Positions 33,560-41,780 of a stretch of 64,000 nucleotides of DNA are shown here, one piece after another. The DNA is from Streptomyces vilmorinianum (GTDB lineage Bacteria; Actinomycetota; Actinomycetes; Streptomycetales; Streptomycetaceae). The position numbers and the translations under genes were made by a program. The stretch spans positions 4,668,001-4,732,000 of the forward strand of contig NZ_CP040244.1 of NCBI RefSeq assembly GCF_005517195.1, written 5' to 3'. Below the pieces are notes generated by a model that was not told where the DNA came from, ran no database searches, and saw only the letters and a program-made list of their open reading frames with translations. Every line of letters starts with the position of its first letter. Positions within the stretch are counted from its first letter, which is position 1.

Positions 33560-34510
33560 TCAGGCGCGCCTCCTGACGGAGCGCCGGGAGATGTGCCGGG
33601 TGTCGAGGCCGGAGAGACCGCGCACGGCGACGTATGCCTTCTCCCGGCCGGGCAGTGAGACGCGGCCGCGCAGCACCGCCTCCGGGTCGCGCTCGATGCG
33701 GTCGAGGAGGCGCCGGTAGATCCCGGCCATCGCCGCGACGCAGGCGCCGCTGCGCCGGTCGAGCATGGGGAGGAGCCGGTAGCCCTCGGCGAACAGGGCG
33801 CGGGCGCGGCGGACCTCGAAGTGCACGAGGCCCGTGAAGTCGGCGCCGGCGGGCGGGGTCTCGCTTCCGAAACCGTCGCCGCAGCCGAACTTGGCCAGGT
33901 CGTCAGCGGGCAGATACGTGCGCCCGTTCCCGGCGTCCTCGCGTACGTCCCGGAGGATGTTGGTGAGCTGCAGGGCGAGACCCAGCGTATCGGCGTACTC
34001 GGGGGCGCGCTCGACGCCCTGCGCGCCCGGCTGGGTGCCGAACACTCCGAGGGACAGCCGCCCGATGGCTCCGGCCACGCACCGGCAGTAGACCTTGAGG
34101 TCGTCCCAGGTCTCGTACGTCTCGCCGCGCACGTCCATCAGGACGCCGTCGATGAGCTCGTCGAGGCCGCCGAGCGGGATCGGGAAGCGGCGCGAGGCGT
34201 CGGCGAGGGCCACGGCGACGGGGTCGGTGTCGTCCTCGTCGACCGCGCCCTGACGGATCCGCTCCAGGAGCGCGCGGGTGGATTCGAGCCTGTCGCGCTT
34301 CGCCTCGGGCGCGAGGGTGCCGTCGCCGATGTCGTCGACCCGCCGCGAGAACGCGTACAGCGCCGACATCGCCTGCCGCTTCTCCGTCGGCAGGAGTCGG
34401 ATCCCGTAGGCGAAGTTGCGGGCCTGCTGTCCGGTGACGGCCTCGCAGTAGCTGTACGCGGCCTGCACCGGCGCGGACGTCTCCGTCTGTCCCTCCACGG
34501 TCCGGCTCAC
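33560..34510 (-). CDS. hpnD: Presqualene diphosphate synthase HpnD
   Basis: 316 residues of the squalene/phytoene synthase fold. Asp-rich motifs RRVDDIGDG (about 60) and LTNILRDVREDAGNGRTYLP (about 200) bind the diphosphates, with AFSRRVDDI and YCRCVAGAIGRLS typical. Joins two farnesyl diphosphates to presqualene diphosphate. GTG 34510 overlaps the hpnC stop as GTGA, giving a coupled start. Confidence 0.94.
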   Translation of the reverse strand: MSRTVEGQTETSAPVQAAYSYCEAVTGQQARNFAYGIRLLPTEKRQAMSALYAFSRRVDDIGDGTLAPEAKRDRLESTRALLERIRQGAVDEDDTDPVAVALADASRRFPIPLGGLDELIDGVLMDVRGETYETWDDLKVYCRCVAGAIGRLSLGVFGTQPGAQGVERAPEYADTLGLALQLTNILRDVREDAGNGRTYLPADDLAKFGCGDGFGSETPPAGADFTGLVHFEVRRARALFAEGYRLLPMLDRRSGACVAAMAGIYRRLLDRIERDPEAVLRGRVSLPGREKAYVAVRGLSGLDTRHISRRSVRRRA

Positions 34511-35418
34511 CCCTCTCTCCGCGCTCTGAGCAGGACCGCTCCCGCGTGGCGCATCAGACTCGGTTTGGTGGGCTTGGGTGGCTTCGGCAGTACGTCGAAC
34601 CCGGCGGCGGCGATCGCGTCGAGCGCCGCGTGTCCGCCGGCCGTGAAGCCGGCGAGGAGCAGGCGCAGCCTGCCGTGGACGCTTCCCACCAGCGGCGTGC
34701 CGTCGTTCAGCAGCGCGCGGGCGCGTCCGGCCTCGAAGGCGATCAGTGCGCGCACCGACGCGCTCGCGGTGGGCCGGGCGAGGTCGTCCTCGGTGACGTG
34801 GAAGCGCTTCATGTCCTCGGCGGGCAGGTAGATCCGGTCCCTGCCGAGGTCCTCGGCGACGTCCTGGAGGTGCTCGACGATCTGCAGGGCGGTGCAGATG
34901 GCGTCGGAGCGGCGGACGCGCTCGGGGGTGGCGGTTCCGGTGAGGGCGAGGACGAGCCTGCCGACGGGGTTCGCGGAGAGTTCGCAGTACGCGACGAGGT
35001 CGTCGTAGGTCTCGTAGCGGCGCACCAGCTGGTCCTGGCGGTTGGCCGCGACGAGGCCGAGGAAGGGCTCGGGGGTGAGGGCGCGGCGCCGCACGGTGGG
35101 CTGGAGGGCGCGCAGCAGGGGATGGCGCGGGGTGTCGTCGAAGACCCGCAGGAGGTCGGCCTCGAAGGCGTCCAGCATCGCGAGCCGGTCCTCGGCCCGC
35201 TCCGGGGCGACGCCGAGGTGGCGGGCGTCGGCCCCGCCGGGGGCGAGGTCGCCGTCGCCGATGTCGTCGACGAGGCGGGCGAAGCCGTAGACGGCCATGA
35301 GGTCGTCGCGCCAGGCGCGCGGCAGGAAGAAGGGGGCCACGGGGAAGTTCTCGTCCGCGGCCTTGTCGAGCGTGGTGCGCGAGGAGGCGTCGGGGCGCAC
35401 CTGCCGGGTTCCCGTCAC
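34507..35418 (-). CDS. hpnC: Hydroxysqualene synthase HpnC
   Basis: 303 residues, squalene/phytoene synthase fold: ENFPVAPFFLPRAWRDDL, YGFARLVDDIGDGDLAPGG, YCELSANPVGRLVL and EHLQDVAEDLGRDRIYLP. Converts presqualene diphosphate to hydroxysqualene. Start GTG 35418 overlaps the TGA of a 20-codon upstream open frame as GTGA. It has no ribosome site of its own, suggesting coupling to that leader. Confidence 0.93.
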   Translation of the reverse strand: MTGTRQVRPDASSRTTLDKAADENFPVAPFFLPRAWRDDLMAVYGFARLVDDIGDGDLAPGGADARHLGVAPERAEDRLAMLDAFEADLLRVFDDTPRHPLLRALQPTVRRRALTPEPFLGLVAANRQDQLVRRYETYDDLVAYCELSANPVGRLVLALTGTATPERVRRSDAICTALQIVEHLQDVAEDLGRDRIYLPAEDMKRFHVTEDDLARPTASASVRALIAFEAGRARALLNDGTPLVGSVHGRLRLLLAGFTAGGHAALDAIAAAGFDVLPKPPKPTKPSLMRHAGAVLLRARREG

Positions 35419-35477
35419 TGGGGGCTGCCCGACGCGGGGACGGCGACACCCTCGTGGAGCTGGAGATTTCGCGTCAT
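35415..35477 (-). CDS. 20-residue leader peptide in front of hpnC
   Basis: MTRNLQLHEGVAVPASGSPQ is encoded with AGGAGA about ten bases before its ATG, and its stop overlaps the hpnC GTG. A GTG three codons earlier (35486) could also start it. It is too short for domain assignment. The arrangement implies that ribosomes reach hpnC by finishing this peptide. Upstream, TAGGAT near 35517 resembles a -10 element. Whether the peptide itself does anything is unknown. Confidence 0.5.
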   Translation of the reverse strand: MTRNLQLHEGVAVPASGSPQ

Positions 35478-35610
35478 GGCCGTCACATCTCCTGTTCTAC
35501 ACTGCCGATCCAATCCATCCTATTTCGGACACGCCACCGGTCCTCCCCAGAGGGCTCACCGCCTGACGGCCGGGATGCCTAGGGGGTAACGCCCCACTTG
35601 CCACGAATCA

Positions 35611-35646
35611 GCACCGGTACAGCTTACGTTGTACAACGGCCGGTGC
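35611..35646. promoter_or_regulatory. Palindrome upstream of the hopanoid operon
   Basis: A perfect 12-bp palindrome CGTTGTACAACG (35627-35638) is framed by GCACCGG/CCGGTGC arms, about 140 bases before the leader peptide and 72 bases after the TetR stop. TTACGTTGTA-like sequences are common TetR-family targets, so it may control the hpn operon. Confidence 0.45.
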
Positions 35647-35717
35647 CGCGTCGAGGGTCCGCGCCGCACGGCAAAAACATCAGCGGGCTCGCCAACCTTC
35701 CGGCGAGGGACGGGAGT

Positions 35718-36401
35718 TCACCTGTCCGTGATGTTCGTCCACGCCTTTCGGCCGGCGCGCGCGCCGGAGAGGACCATGGCGAGGGTGGACTCGACGACGT
35801 CCGCCCGGCGCCGTTCCGGGAGGCGCCGCAGCGGCCCGTCGAGCAGCAGCAGTGACAGTCCGTGCACCGCCGACCACGCGGCCGCCTCGTCGCCGGGACG
35901 GGCCTGGCGCGGGATGCGGGCGGTCCGGGTGAGAGCGTTCAGCGCGTCCGTGAGCAGGGCGAACGCGCGGATCTCGGGTTCCGGCTCGGGCGGCCGTCCG
36001 CTCGGCGTCCACTCCTCGCCCAGGGGCGGGCGGGGGGTGCAGAACGCCGCCCGGTAGAGGCCGGGCTGGTCCAGGGCGAAGCCGACGTAGCCGCGGCCGA
36101 GCGCGGCGAGGCGCAGCTCGGCGGCGACGGTCGGATCGTCGGCGCCGGGAGCGAGGGCGGCGGCGCGCTCCATGGACTCGGCGAGCGCCCGCTGGGCGTG
36201 GATCTTGACGGCCCGCAGCAGCTCGCCCCGGCCGTCGAAGTGCCGGTAGGCCGCGGTGGGCGAGACGCCGACCCGGCGGGCCGCCTCGCGCAGTACCACG
36301 CGTTCGGGACCACCCTCGGTGGCGAGGTCGACGGCGGCGCAGATCAGCGCGTTGCGCAGGTCGCCGTGGTGGTAGGACTTTCCCCCCGAGAACGCTGCCA
36401 T
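35718..36401 (-). CDS. TetR family regulator upstream of the hopanoid operon
   Basis: 227 residues. N-terminal YHHGDLRNALICAAVDLATEGG and VVLREAARRVGVSPTAAYRHFDGRGELLRA are typical of the YHHGDL subgroup with a WHG-type C-terminal domain. It faces the hpn operon in the same direction, separated from it by 240 bases containing a palindrome, while its own start is preceded by another inverted repeat. Control of hpn genes is an inference from position. Confidence 0.87.
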   Translation of the reverse strand: MAAFSGGKSYHHGDLRNALICAAVDLATEGGPERVVLREAARRVGVSPTAAYRHFDGRGELLRAVKIHAQRALAESMERAAALAPGADDPTVAAELRLAALGRGYVGFALDQPGLYRAAFCTPRPPLGEEWTPSGRPPEPEPEIRAFALLTDALNALTRTARIPRQARPGDEAAAWSAVHGLSLLLLDGPLRRLPERRRADVVESTLAMVLSGARAGRKAWTNITDR

Positions 36402-36417
36402 GCGCTCATCCTGCCCG

Positions 36418-36436
36418 ATGTTGACCGCATGAACAT
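36418..36436. promoter_or_regulatory. Inverted repeat before the TetR gene
   Basis: ATGTT-N9-AACAT, 17 bases upstream of the TetR ATG. It has the shape of an autoregulatory TetR operator, but the arms are short. Confidence 0.4.
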
Positions 36437-36478
36437 TCCAGGCGGGGGGCCGACGCGCCGCGGTTGACGACGGGGAGC

Positions 36479-36513
36479 GCGAAGGCCCCTGCCGAGCCGG
36501 CAGGGGCCTTCGC
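36479..36513 (-). terminator. Terminator of the surface-polymer operon
   Basis: Perfect 16-bp inverted repeat (GCGAAGGCCCCTGCCG) with an AGC loop, 66 bases beyond the ABC ATPase stop. Very stable; it should insulate the TetR gene from the upstream operon. Confidence 0.9.
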
Positions 36514-36534
36514 CAAGCGGTACGGAACGCGATG

Positions 36535-36573
36535 CGGGACCGCGGTGCGGGACCGCGGTACGGGACCGCGGTA
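36535..36573 (-). repeat. 13-bp tandem repeat (three copies)
   Basis: CGGGACCGCGGTA/G repeated three times between the ABC ATPase stop and the terminator. Each unit contains the palindrome ACCGCGGT, so it can fold in several ways. Confidence 0.75.
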
Positions 36574-36579
36574 CGGGAT

Positions 36580-37365
36580 CTACCGCGCGGTCTCGCGCTC
36601 GTACGCCCTCAGGACTTCCTCCGTGGGTCCGTCCATCAGGAGCTCGCCCTTCTCCAGCCACAGCACCCGGTCGCAGGTGTCCCTGATCGACTTGTTGCTG
36701 TGACTGACCAGGAAGACCGTGCCGGCCTCCTTGCGGAGCTCGCGGATGCGCTCCTCGGAGCGGATCTGGAACCTGCGGTCGCCGGTGGCCAGCGCCTCGT
36801 CGATCATGAGGACGTCGTGGTTCTTGGCGGCCGCGATGGCGAAGCGGAGCCGGGCGCCCATGCCGGAGGAGTACGTACGCATGGGCAGGCTGATGAAGTC
36901 GCCCTTCTCGTTGATGCCGGAGAAGTCGACGATCCCCTCGTAGCGCTCGCGGATCTCCTCCTTGCTCATCCCCATGGCGAGGCCGCCGAGGATCACGTTG
37001 CGCTCACCGGTGAGGTCGTTCATCAGCGCCGCGTTGACGCCGAGGAGCGAGGGCTGGCCGTCGGTGTAGACCTTGCCGCTCTCGGTGGGGAGGAGTCCGG
37101 CGATGGCGCGCAGCAGCGTCGACTTGCCGGAGCCGTTGCTGCCGATGAGGCCGATGGCCTCGCCGCGGTAGGCGGTGAAGGAGACACCGCGTACGGCGTG
37201 CACCTTGCGGACGCCCCGGGTGACCTCGGCCTTGCCGCGGCCGAGGATCCGGCTGAGCGCCGCCGTGGCGCTGCCCTTGCCGCCGCCCCCGGTGTTCACC
37301 CGGTAGACGATGTGGACCTCGTCGGCGATGACGGTGGGAACGCGTCCCTGGGTGGAGTCAGCCAC
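36580..37365 (-). CDS. TagH/Wzt-like polysaccharide or polyol-phosphate exporter ATPase
   Basis: 261 residues. Walker A GLIGSNGSGKSTLL, Q-loop region GKVYTDGQPSLLGV, signature YSSGMGARLRFA, Walker B VLMIDEALATGD, switch VSHSNKSI. The long N-terminal segment before Walker A and the modified signature are typical of the TagH/Wzt/RfbE class that powers export of lipid-linked glycopolymers. No C-terminal cargo-binding domain is present, as in TagH-short forms. Start GTG 37365 overlaps the permease end by 8 bases. Confidence 0.92.
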   Translation of the reverse strand: MADSTQGRVPTVIADEVHIVYRVNTGGGGKGSATAALSRILGRGKAEVTRGVRKVHAVRGVSFTAYRGEAIGLIGSNGSGKSTLLRAIAGLLPTESGKVYTDGQPSLLGVNAALMNDLTGERNVILGGLAMGMSKEEIRERYEGIVDFSGINEKGDFISLPMRTYSSGMGARLRFAIAAAKNHDVLMIDEALATGDRRFQIRSEERIRELRKEAGTVFLVSHSNKSIRDTCDRVLWLEKGELLMDGPTEEVLRAYERETAR

Positions 37366-38287
37366 GGCCGTACCTCTCCTCGGCCTTCCAGAAGTAGAAG
37401 AAGCCGCCGATGCCGAACAGGAAGGCCCAGCCCAGCGCGACCGCCCAGACGTGCGAGGGCAGGTTCTCGGAACCGTAGCCGTCGATCAGGGCGAAGCGGA
37501 TCAGGTCCATGTAGACCGCGGCCGGGTTGTACATGAGCGTGTCGGCGATCCAGGCCGGCTTGTCCGCGAGCATCACCGGGATGGAGAACATCACGCCGGA
37601 CGCGTACAACCACGTGCGCATGATGAACGGCATCAGCTGGGCGAGGTCGGGCGTCTTGGCGCCCATCCTCGCCATGATCATGGCCAGTCCGACGTTGAAC
37701 ACGAACTGCAGGAACAGCGCCGGGATCAGCAGGAGCCAGCTCAGCGAGGGGTAGCTGCCGAAGGCGATCGCGACGACGGCCAGCACGATCATGGAGAACA
37801 GCAGCTGCTGGAGCTGCTGGAGCGCGAAGGAGATCGGCAGCGAGGCACGCGGGAAGTGCAGGGCCCGGACGAGTCCGAGGTTGCCCGAGATCGCCCGCAC
37901 ACCCGCCATGACCGAGCTCTGGGTGAAGGTGAACACGAAGATCCCGGTCACCAGGAAGGGGATGTAGACGTCGGTGGTCATCCCCCGGCCGGCGTCCAGG
38001 ATCAGCCCGAAGATCAGGAAGTAGACCAGCGCGTTCAGCAGGGGGGTCGCCACCTGCCAGACCTGGCCGAGCTTCGCCTGGCTGTACTGCGCCGTCAGCT
38101 TCGCCTGGGAGAAGGCCAGGATGAAGTGGCGCCGGCCCCACAGCTGGCGGACGTACTCGAAGAACCCGGGCCGGGCCCCGCTGACCGAAAGACCGTACTT
38201 CGCGGCCAGCTCGGCCGGGGTCAGGCCGTCGTCGACGGAAGGCGGGACGCTCGTCGCGACCGCACCGTCGTGGGTTGTGTCACTCAC
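37358..38287 (-). CDS. TagG/Wzm-like exporter permease
   Basis: 309 residues, ABC2 membrane family, six membrane segments after a cytoplasmic N-terminus (about 1-60). The sequences QAKLTAQYSQAKLGQVWQVATPLLNALVYFLIFGL and MPFIMRTWLYASGVMFSIP are characteristic of TagG/Wzm polyol-phosphate or O-antigen exporters. Forms the transporter with the ATPase encoded immediately after. Start GTG 38287 has no clear ribosome site. Confidence 0.92.
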   Translation of the reverse strand: MSDTTHDGAVATSVPPSVDDGLTPAELAAKYGLSVSGARPGFFEYVRQLWGRRHFILAFSQAKLTAQYSQAKLGQVWQVATPLLNALVYFLIFGLILDAGRGMTTDVYIPFLVTGIFVFTFTQSSVMAGVRAISGNLGLVRALHFPRASLPISFALQQLQQLLFSMIVLAVVAIAFGSYPSLSWLLLIPALFLQFVFNVGLAMIMARMGAKTPDLAQLMPFIMRTWLYASGVMFSIPVMLADKPAWIADTLMYNPAAVYMDLIRFALIDGYGSENLPSHVWAVALGWAFLFGIGGFFYFWKAEERYGRG

Positions 38288-38337
38288 AAGTCGAAACTTT
38301 CGTATTCAAGATGCGCGGCAAGTCGGGTACCACGGTG

Positions 38338-39228
38338 TCAGACGACGGGCGGGCGTCCCAGTCGGGTCAGCCGCCACACCGTACGCCATTTCATGGGCCG
38401 GCGCGGTCCGCAGGGCGTGGCCCAGCCTTCCCGGAATCCGCCGACCCACGCCTTGAGGGCGGGGACCGAGGGGCGCCGCGCGAGAGTCAGCAGCAGCCAG
38501 ACGCCGAGATAGACGGGAACCAGGGGTGCGGGCAGGTTGCGCCGGGCCAGCCACACCCGGTTACGGGCCACGTTGAAGTGGTACGTCGCGTGCCGGGAGG
38601 GTGGCGTGGTGGGGTGGAGCAGCACCATGTCGGAACGGTAGTCGATCATCCAGTCGGCGTCGAGCGCCCGCCAGGCCAGATCGGTCTCCTCATGGGCGTA
38701 GAAGAACGCGTCCGGCAGGCCGCCGACTTCGTCGAGCACCCGGGTGCGGACGGCGTTGGCGCCGCCGAGGAACGTGGTCACGCGTGAGGACCGCATCGGG
38801 TCGGCCGCGCGCAGCCGCGGGACGTGCCGCCGCTGGGTGAGACCGGTCTCCGGGTCCGCGATCCGGAAGCTGATGATGCCCAGCCTCGGGTCGGCGGTGA
38901 ACGCCTGGCGGACCAGCTCAGCGGTGTCCGTGTGGGCGAGCAGCCCGTCGTCGTCCAGGAAGAGCAGGGCGTCGACGGGACCGCAGGGGCCGCCGGGACC
39001 GAAGGCCTCGATGCCGACGTTGCGGCCGCCGGGGATGCCGAGGTTCTCGGGCAGGTCGATGGTGTGGACGCCGTCGGGCACCCCCGTCACGGGGGCGCCG
39101 TTGCCGACCACGACGACCTCGACCGGGTCGCCGTCCTGCTTGGCGACCGAGTCGAGGAGCGCGCGCAGGTCGTCGGGGCGGTTGCCCATGGTGATGATGA
39201 CGGCGCCCAGCTTCATCGGCGTACTCAC
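38338..39228 (-). CDS. Family 2 glycosyltransferase
   Basis: 296 residues, GT-A fold: GAVIITMGNRPDDLRALLDSV at the N-terminus, LPENLGIPGGRNVGIE, and metal-binding LLFLDDDGLLA. The acceptor-side motif FFYAHEETDLAWRA is like rhamnosyl/galactofuranosyl GT2 enzymes. A hydrophobic stretch (PVYLGVWLLLTLA) near 245 may tether it to the membrane. Start GTG 39228 (GAGGA upstream) is preferred over ATG 39216. It begins 8 bases after the upstream gene ends. Likely adds a sugar to the exported product of this operon. Confidence 0.9.
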   Translation of the reverse strand: MSTPMKLGAVIITMGNRPDDLRALLDSVAKQDGDPVEVVVVGNGAPVTGVPDGVHTIDLPENLGIPGGRNVGIEAFGPGGPCGPVDALLFLDDDGLLAHTDTAELVRQAFTADPRLGIISFRIADPETGLTQRRHVPRLRAADPMRSSRVTTFLGGANAVRTRVLDEVGGLPDAFFYAHEETDLAWRALDADWMIDYRSDMVLLHPTTPPSRHATYHFNVARNRVWLARRNLPAPLVPVYLGVWLLLTLARRPSVPALKAWVGGFREGWATPCGPRRPMKWRTVWRLTRLGRPPVV

Positions 39229-39236
39229 GCTTGTCC

Positions 39237-40016
39237 TCACTTCAGGCGGCTCGACGCCAGGATCGACACCAGGTGCAGCGCGGTCTGGAGCAGCGCGATG
39301 CCGGCGAGCACCGCGACACCGAGGCGCGTGAAGAAGAGGTCGCCCCTGGCCGCGTCCACGAACGCCAGGACCAGGATCAGCAGGGACGCCTCGATCCCGA
39401 GGATCAGCCGGTGGAACTTCAGCGCGGCGGCGGCCCTGCGGGCCAGCGCCATGCCGGACGAGCGGGGCTCGGAGGCGGCCTCCTTGACCGGCGGCAGCCC
39501 GCCCTGGTGCCGGGCGACGCCGACGAGGTCGGTCTCGGCCTTGATCAGGATCGCGCCGAGGGCGGCGAGGGTGGCGAGGAAGGCCCACAGCCAGTCGATG
39601 CGGCCCGAGCCCCACGGGTCGGCGGCGCGCAGACCCAGGCCGACGAGGACCGCCGCGTCGCACAGGTAGGCGCCGACCCGGTCGAGGTACACGCCACCCA
39701 GCGAGAACTGCTTCTTCCAGCGGGCCACCTCGCCGTCGACGCAGTCGAGCAGCAGGTAGAGCTGGACCGCGACCACACCGAGGACGGCACCCCAGATCCC
39801 CGGGATCAGCAGGGCCGGGGCGGCCAGGACTCCGCACACGGTCATCAGGTAGGTCAGCTGGTTGGGCGTGACCCGCGTGTGGACCAGGTGCCGGGTGATC
39901 CGCAGCGAGATCTCCCGCATGTACAGGCGGCCGGCCCAGTGCTCACCGCTGCGCCGGTCCTTCACACCCGCCGGGTGGACGACCGGACGGAGCTCAGCTA
40001 CGGATGGTCTTGGCAT
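39237..40016 (-). CDS. CDP-alcohol phosphatidyltransferase-like protein with altered motif
   Basis: 259 residues with about five to six membrane helices. The CDP-alcohol phosphotransferase motif is recognisable: D91-CV-D94-G95-EV-A98-R99 and then G108-VYL-D112. The last Asp, four residues after D112 in canonical enzymes, is Ala116 here (D-R-V-G-A). That Asp is the proposed catalytic base, so this subfamily either uses another residue or has a different role. Located between the G1P-dehydrogenase-like and GT2 genes, overlapping the former by 23 bases. Confidence 0.87.
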   Translation of the reverse strand: MPRPSVAELRPVVHPAGVKDRRSGEHWAGRLYMREISLRITRHLVHTRVTPNQLTYLMTVCGVLAAPALLIPGIWGAVLGVVAVQLYLLLDCVDGEVARWKKQFSLGGVYLDRVGAYLCDAAVLVGLGLRAADPWGSGRIDWLWAFLATLAALGAILIKAETDLVGVARHQGGLPPVKEAASEPRSSGMALARRAAAALKFHRLILGIEASLLILVLAFVDAARGDLFFTRLGVAVLAGIALLQTALHLVSILASSRLK

Positions 40017-41055
40017 AGTCGGCGTACGCGTCCCTGATCTGGTCGTCGGACAGGTCGAGGTGCTCGAGGATGGTGAAGCGGCCGGGCCGGGTCTGCGGGG
40101 CGAAGGACACCGCCTGGACGAACTCGTCCACGCTGAAGCCCATCTCCTCCGGCGTCACGGGCAGACCGTGGCGGCGCAGGGTCTCGACCATCCCGAGCGA
40201 GCCCTCCGCGGCACCGCGCAGGTGCATCGCGAAGGCCGCGCCGAGGCCGCACTGCTCGCCGTGGCTGGCCGCGCGCTGCGGGAAGAGCAGGTCGAAGGCG
40301 TGGCTGATCTCGTGGCAGGCGCCCGAGGAGGGGCGGCTGTCACCGCTGATCGACATGGCGATGCCGGACATCACCAGGCCCTCGGAGAGCGTGACGAGGA
40401 AGTCGTCGTCGCCCACGCCGCCGGGGTGGCGGAGCACCGCCTCGCCGGCGCTGCGGGCCATCGCCGCGGCCAGACCGTCGACCGGCTCGCCCGTCTCGCG
40501 GTGGGAGAGCTCCCAGTCGGCGATGGCGGAGAGGTTGGAGATCGCGTCGCCGATGCCGGAGCGGACGAAGCGCACCGGGGCGTCCCGGATCACGTCGAGG
40601 TCGATGACCAGCGCGATCGGGGTCGGCACACCGTAGGAGCCGCGCCCGTTGTCGTTGTCCAGGGTGGAGATCGGCGAGCAGATTCCGTCGTGCGACAGGT
40701 TCGTGGCGATGGCGACCAGCGGCAGCCCGACCCGGGCCGCCGCGTACTTGGTCACATCGATGATCTTGCCGCCGCCGAGGGCGACCACGGCGTCGTACCG
40801 CTTGCCGCGCATGGCGTCGGCGAGCTTGACGGCCGCGTCGATCGTGCCGCCCTCGACCGGGTACCAGTCGGCGCCCGGCAGCTCGGGGGCGAACTGGTCA
40901 CGCAGCTTCAGGCCCGAGCCACCGCTGATCGCCACGGCGATCCGGCCGTTGCTGGAGATCCGCTGGTCCGCCAGGAGCGTGGAGAGGTCCTCCAGCGCTC
41001 CCCGGCGGATGTCGACGACGACCGGCGAGGGGATGAGCCGGGTCAGTACAGGCAC
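39994..41055 (-). CDS. Glycerol-1-phosphate dehydrogenase-like (AraM/EgsA) polyol-phosphate dehydrogenase
   Basis: 353 residues, iron/zinc-containing alcohol dehydrogenase superfamily. NAD(P) loop ALGGGKIIDVTKYAA, IATNLSHDGICSPIS, metal-binding CHEISHAFD and ASHGEQCGLGAAF are as in sn-glycerol-1-phosphate dehydrogenases. Members reduce dihydroxyacetone phosphate or a related ketose phosphate. In this operon it probably makes the polyol phosphate that the next enzyme activates with CTP. GTG 41055 overlaps the cytidylyltransferase end by 13 bases. Confidence 0.88.
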   Translation of the reverse strand: MPVLTRLIPSPVVVDIRRGALEDLSTLLADQRISSNGRIAVAISGGSGLKLRDQFAPELPGADWYPVEGGTIDAAVKLADAMRGKRYDAVVALGGGKIIDVTKYAAARVGLPLVAIATNLSHDGICSPISTLDNDNGRGSYGVPTPIALVIDLDVIRDAPVRFVRSGIGDAISNLSAIADWELSHRETGEPVDGLAAAMARSAGEAVLRHPGGVGDDDFLVTLSEGLVMSGIAMSISGDSRPSSGACHEISHAFDLLFPQRAASHGEQCGLGAAFAMHLRGAAEGSLGMVETLRRHGLPVTPEEMGFSVDEFVQAVSFAPQTRPGRFTILEHLDLSDDQIRDAYADYAKTIRS

Positions 41056-41780
41056 GCGATGTCACGGCCCTTCGCCAGGTCGTCGTGGTTGTCGATCTCG
41101 ACCCACTTGACGTCGCCGATGGGCGCCACGTCGATCGTGAAGCCGTCGTCGACGAGCTTCTGGTAGCCGTCCTCGTAGTAGAGGTCGGGGTCGCGCTCGA
41201 AGGTGGCCTTCAGGGCGTCGGCGAGCGCCTCCGCGGCCTCGGGCTCGATGAGGGTGACGCCGATGTACTCACCGGTGGCGGTCGCCGGGTCCATCAGCTT
41301 GGTGATCTTCCGGACACCCTTGCCGTCGGCGGTGATGACCTTCATCTCCTCGTCGGCGAGGTTCTTCACCGTGTCGAGGGCGAGGATGATCTTCTGGCCG
41401 TCGCCGCGGGCGGCGAGCAGCGTCTTCTCGACGGAGACGGGGTGGACGGTGTCGCCGTTGGCGAGGATCACACCGCGCCCCAGGACCTCACGGGCGCACC
41501 ACAGGGAGTAGGCGTTGTTCCACTCCTCGGCCTTGTCGTTGTCGATCAGGGTGATCGAGACGCCGTACTTGGCCTCCAGGGCCTCCTTGCGGTCGTACAC
41601 GGCCTCCTTGCGGTAGCCGACGACGATGGCGACCTCGGTGAGGCCGACCTCCGCGAAGTTCTTCAGCGTCAGGTCGAGGACGGTGGTGTCACCGTCGACA
41701 GGCACGAGGGCCTTCGGGAGCGTGTCGGTGTAGGGGCGCAGACGCCGTCCGGCACCGGCTGCCAGTACGAGGCCAATCAT
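41043..41780 (-). CDS. Phosphocholine-cytidylyltransferase-like NTP transferase
   Basis: 245 residues, single nucleotidyltransferase domain. Signature LVLAAGAGRRLRPYTDTLPKALVPV, YNNAYSLW-like substrate loop (EWNNAYSLWCAREVL) and catalytic NGDTVHP. The NAYSLW motif is typical of the LicC/phosphocholine and inositol-phosphate cytidylyltransferase group. Predicted to form a CDP-activated alcohol for the CDP-alcohol transferases encoded on either side. ATG 41780 overlaps the stop of the DUF5941 gene as ATGA. Confidence 0.88.
   Translation of the reverse strand: MIGLVLAAGAGRRLRPYTDTLPKALVPVDGDTTVLDLTLKNFAEVGLTEVAIVVGYRKEAVYDRKEALEAKYGVSITLIDNDKAEEWNNAYSLWCAREVLGRGVILANGDTVHPVSVEKTLLAARGDGQKIILALDTVKNLADEEMKVITADGKGVRKITKLMDPATATGEYIGVTLIEPEAAEALADALKATFERDPDLYYEDGYQKLVDDGFTIDVAPIGDVKWVEIDNHDDLAKGRDIACLY

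Noticed and set aside
36535-36573. Tandem 13-bp repeats as regulator-binding iterons or a replication origin
   Set aside because: Only three units, located after a stop codon and before a terminator, with no AT-rich region or replication gene.
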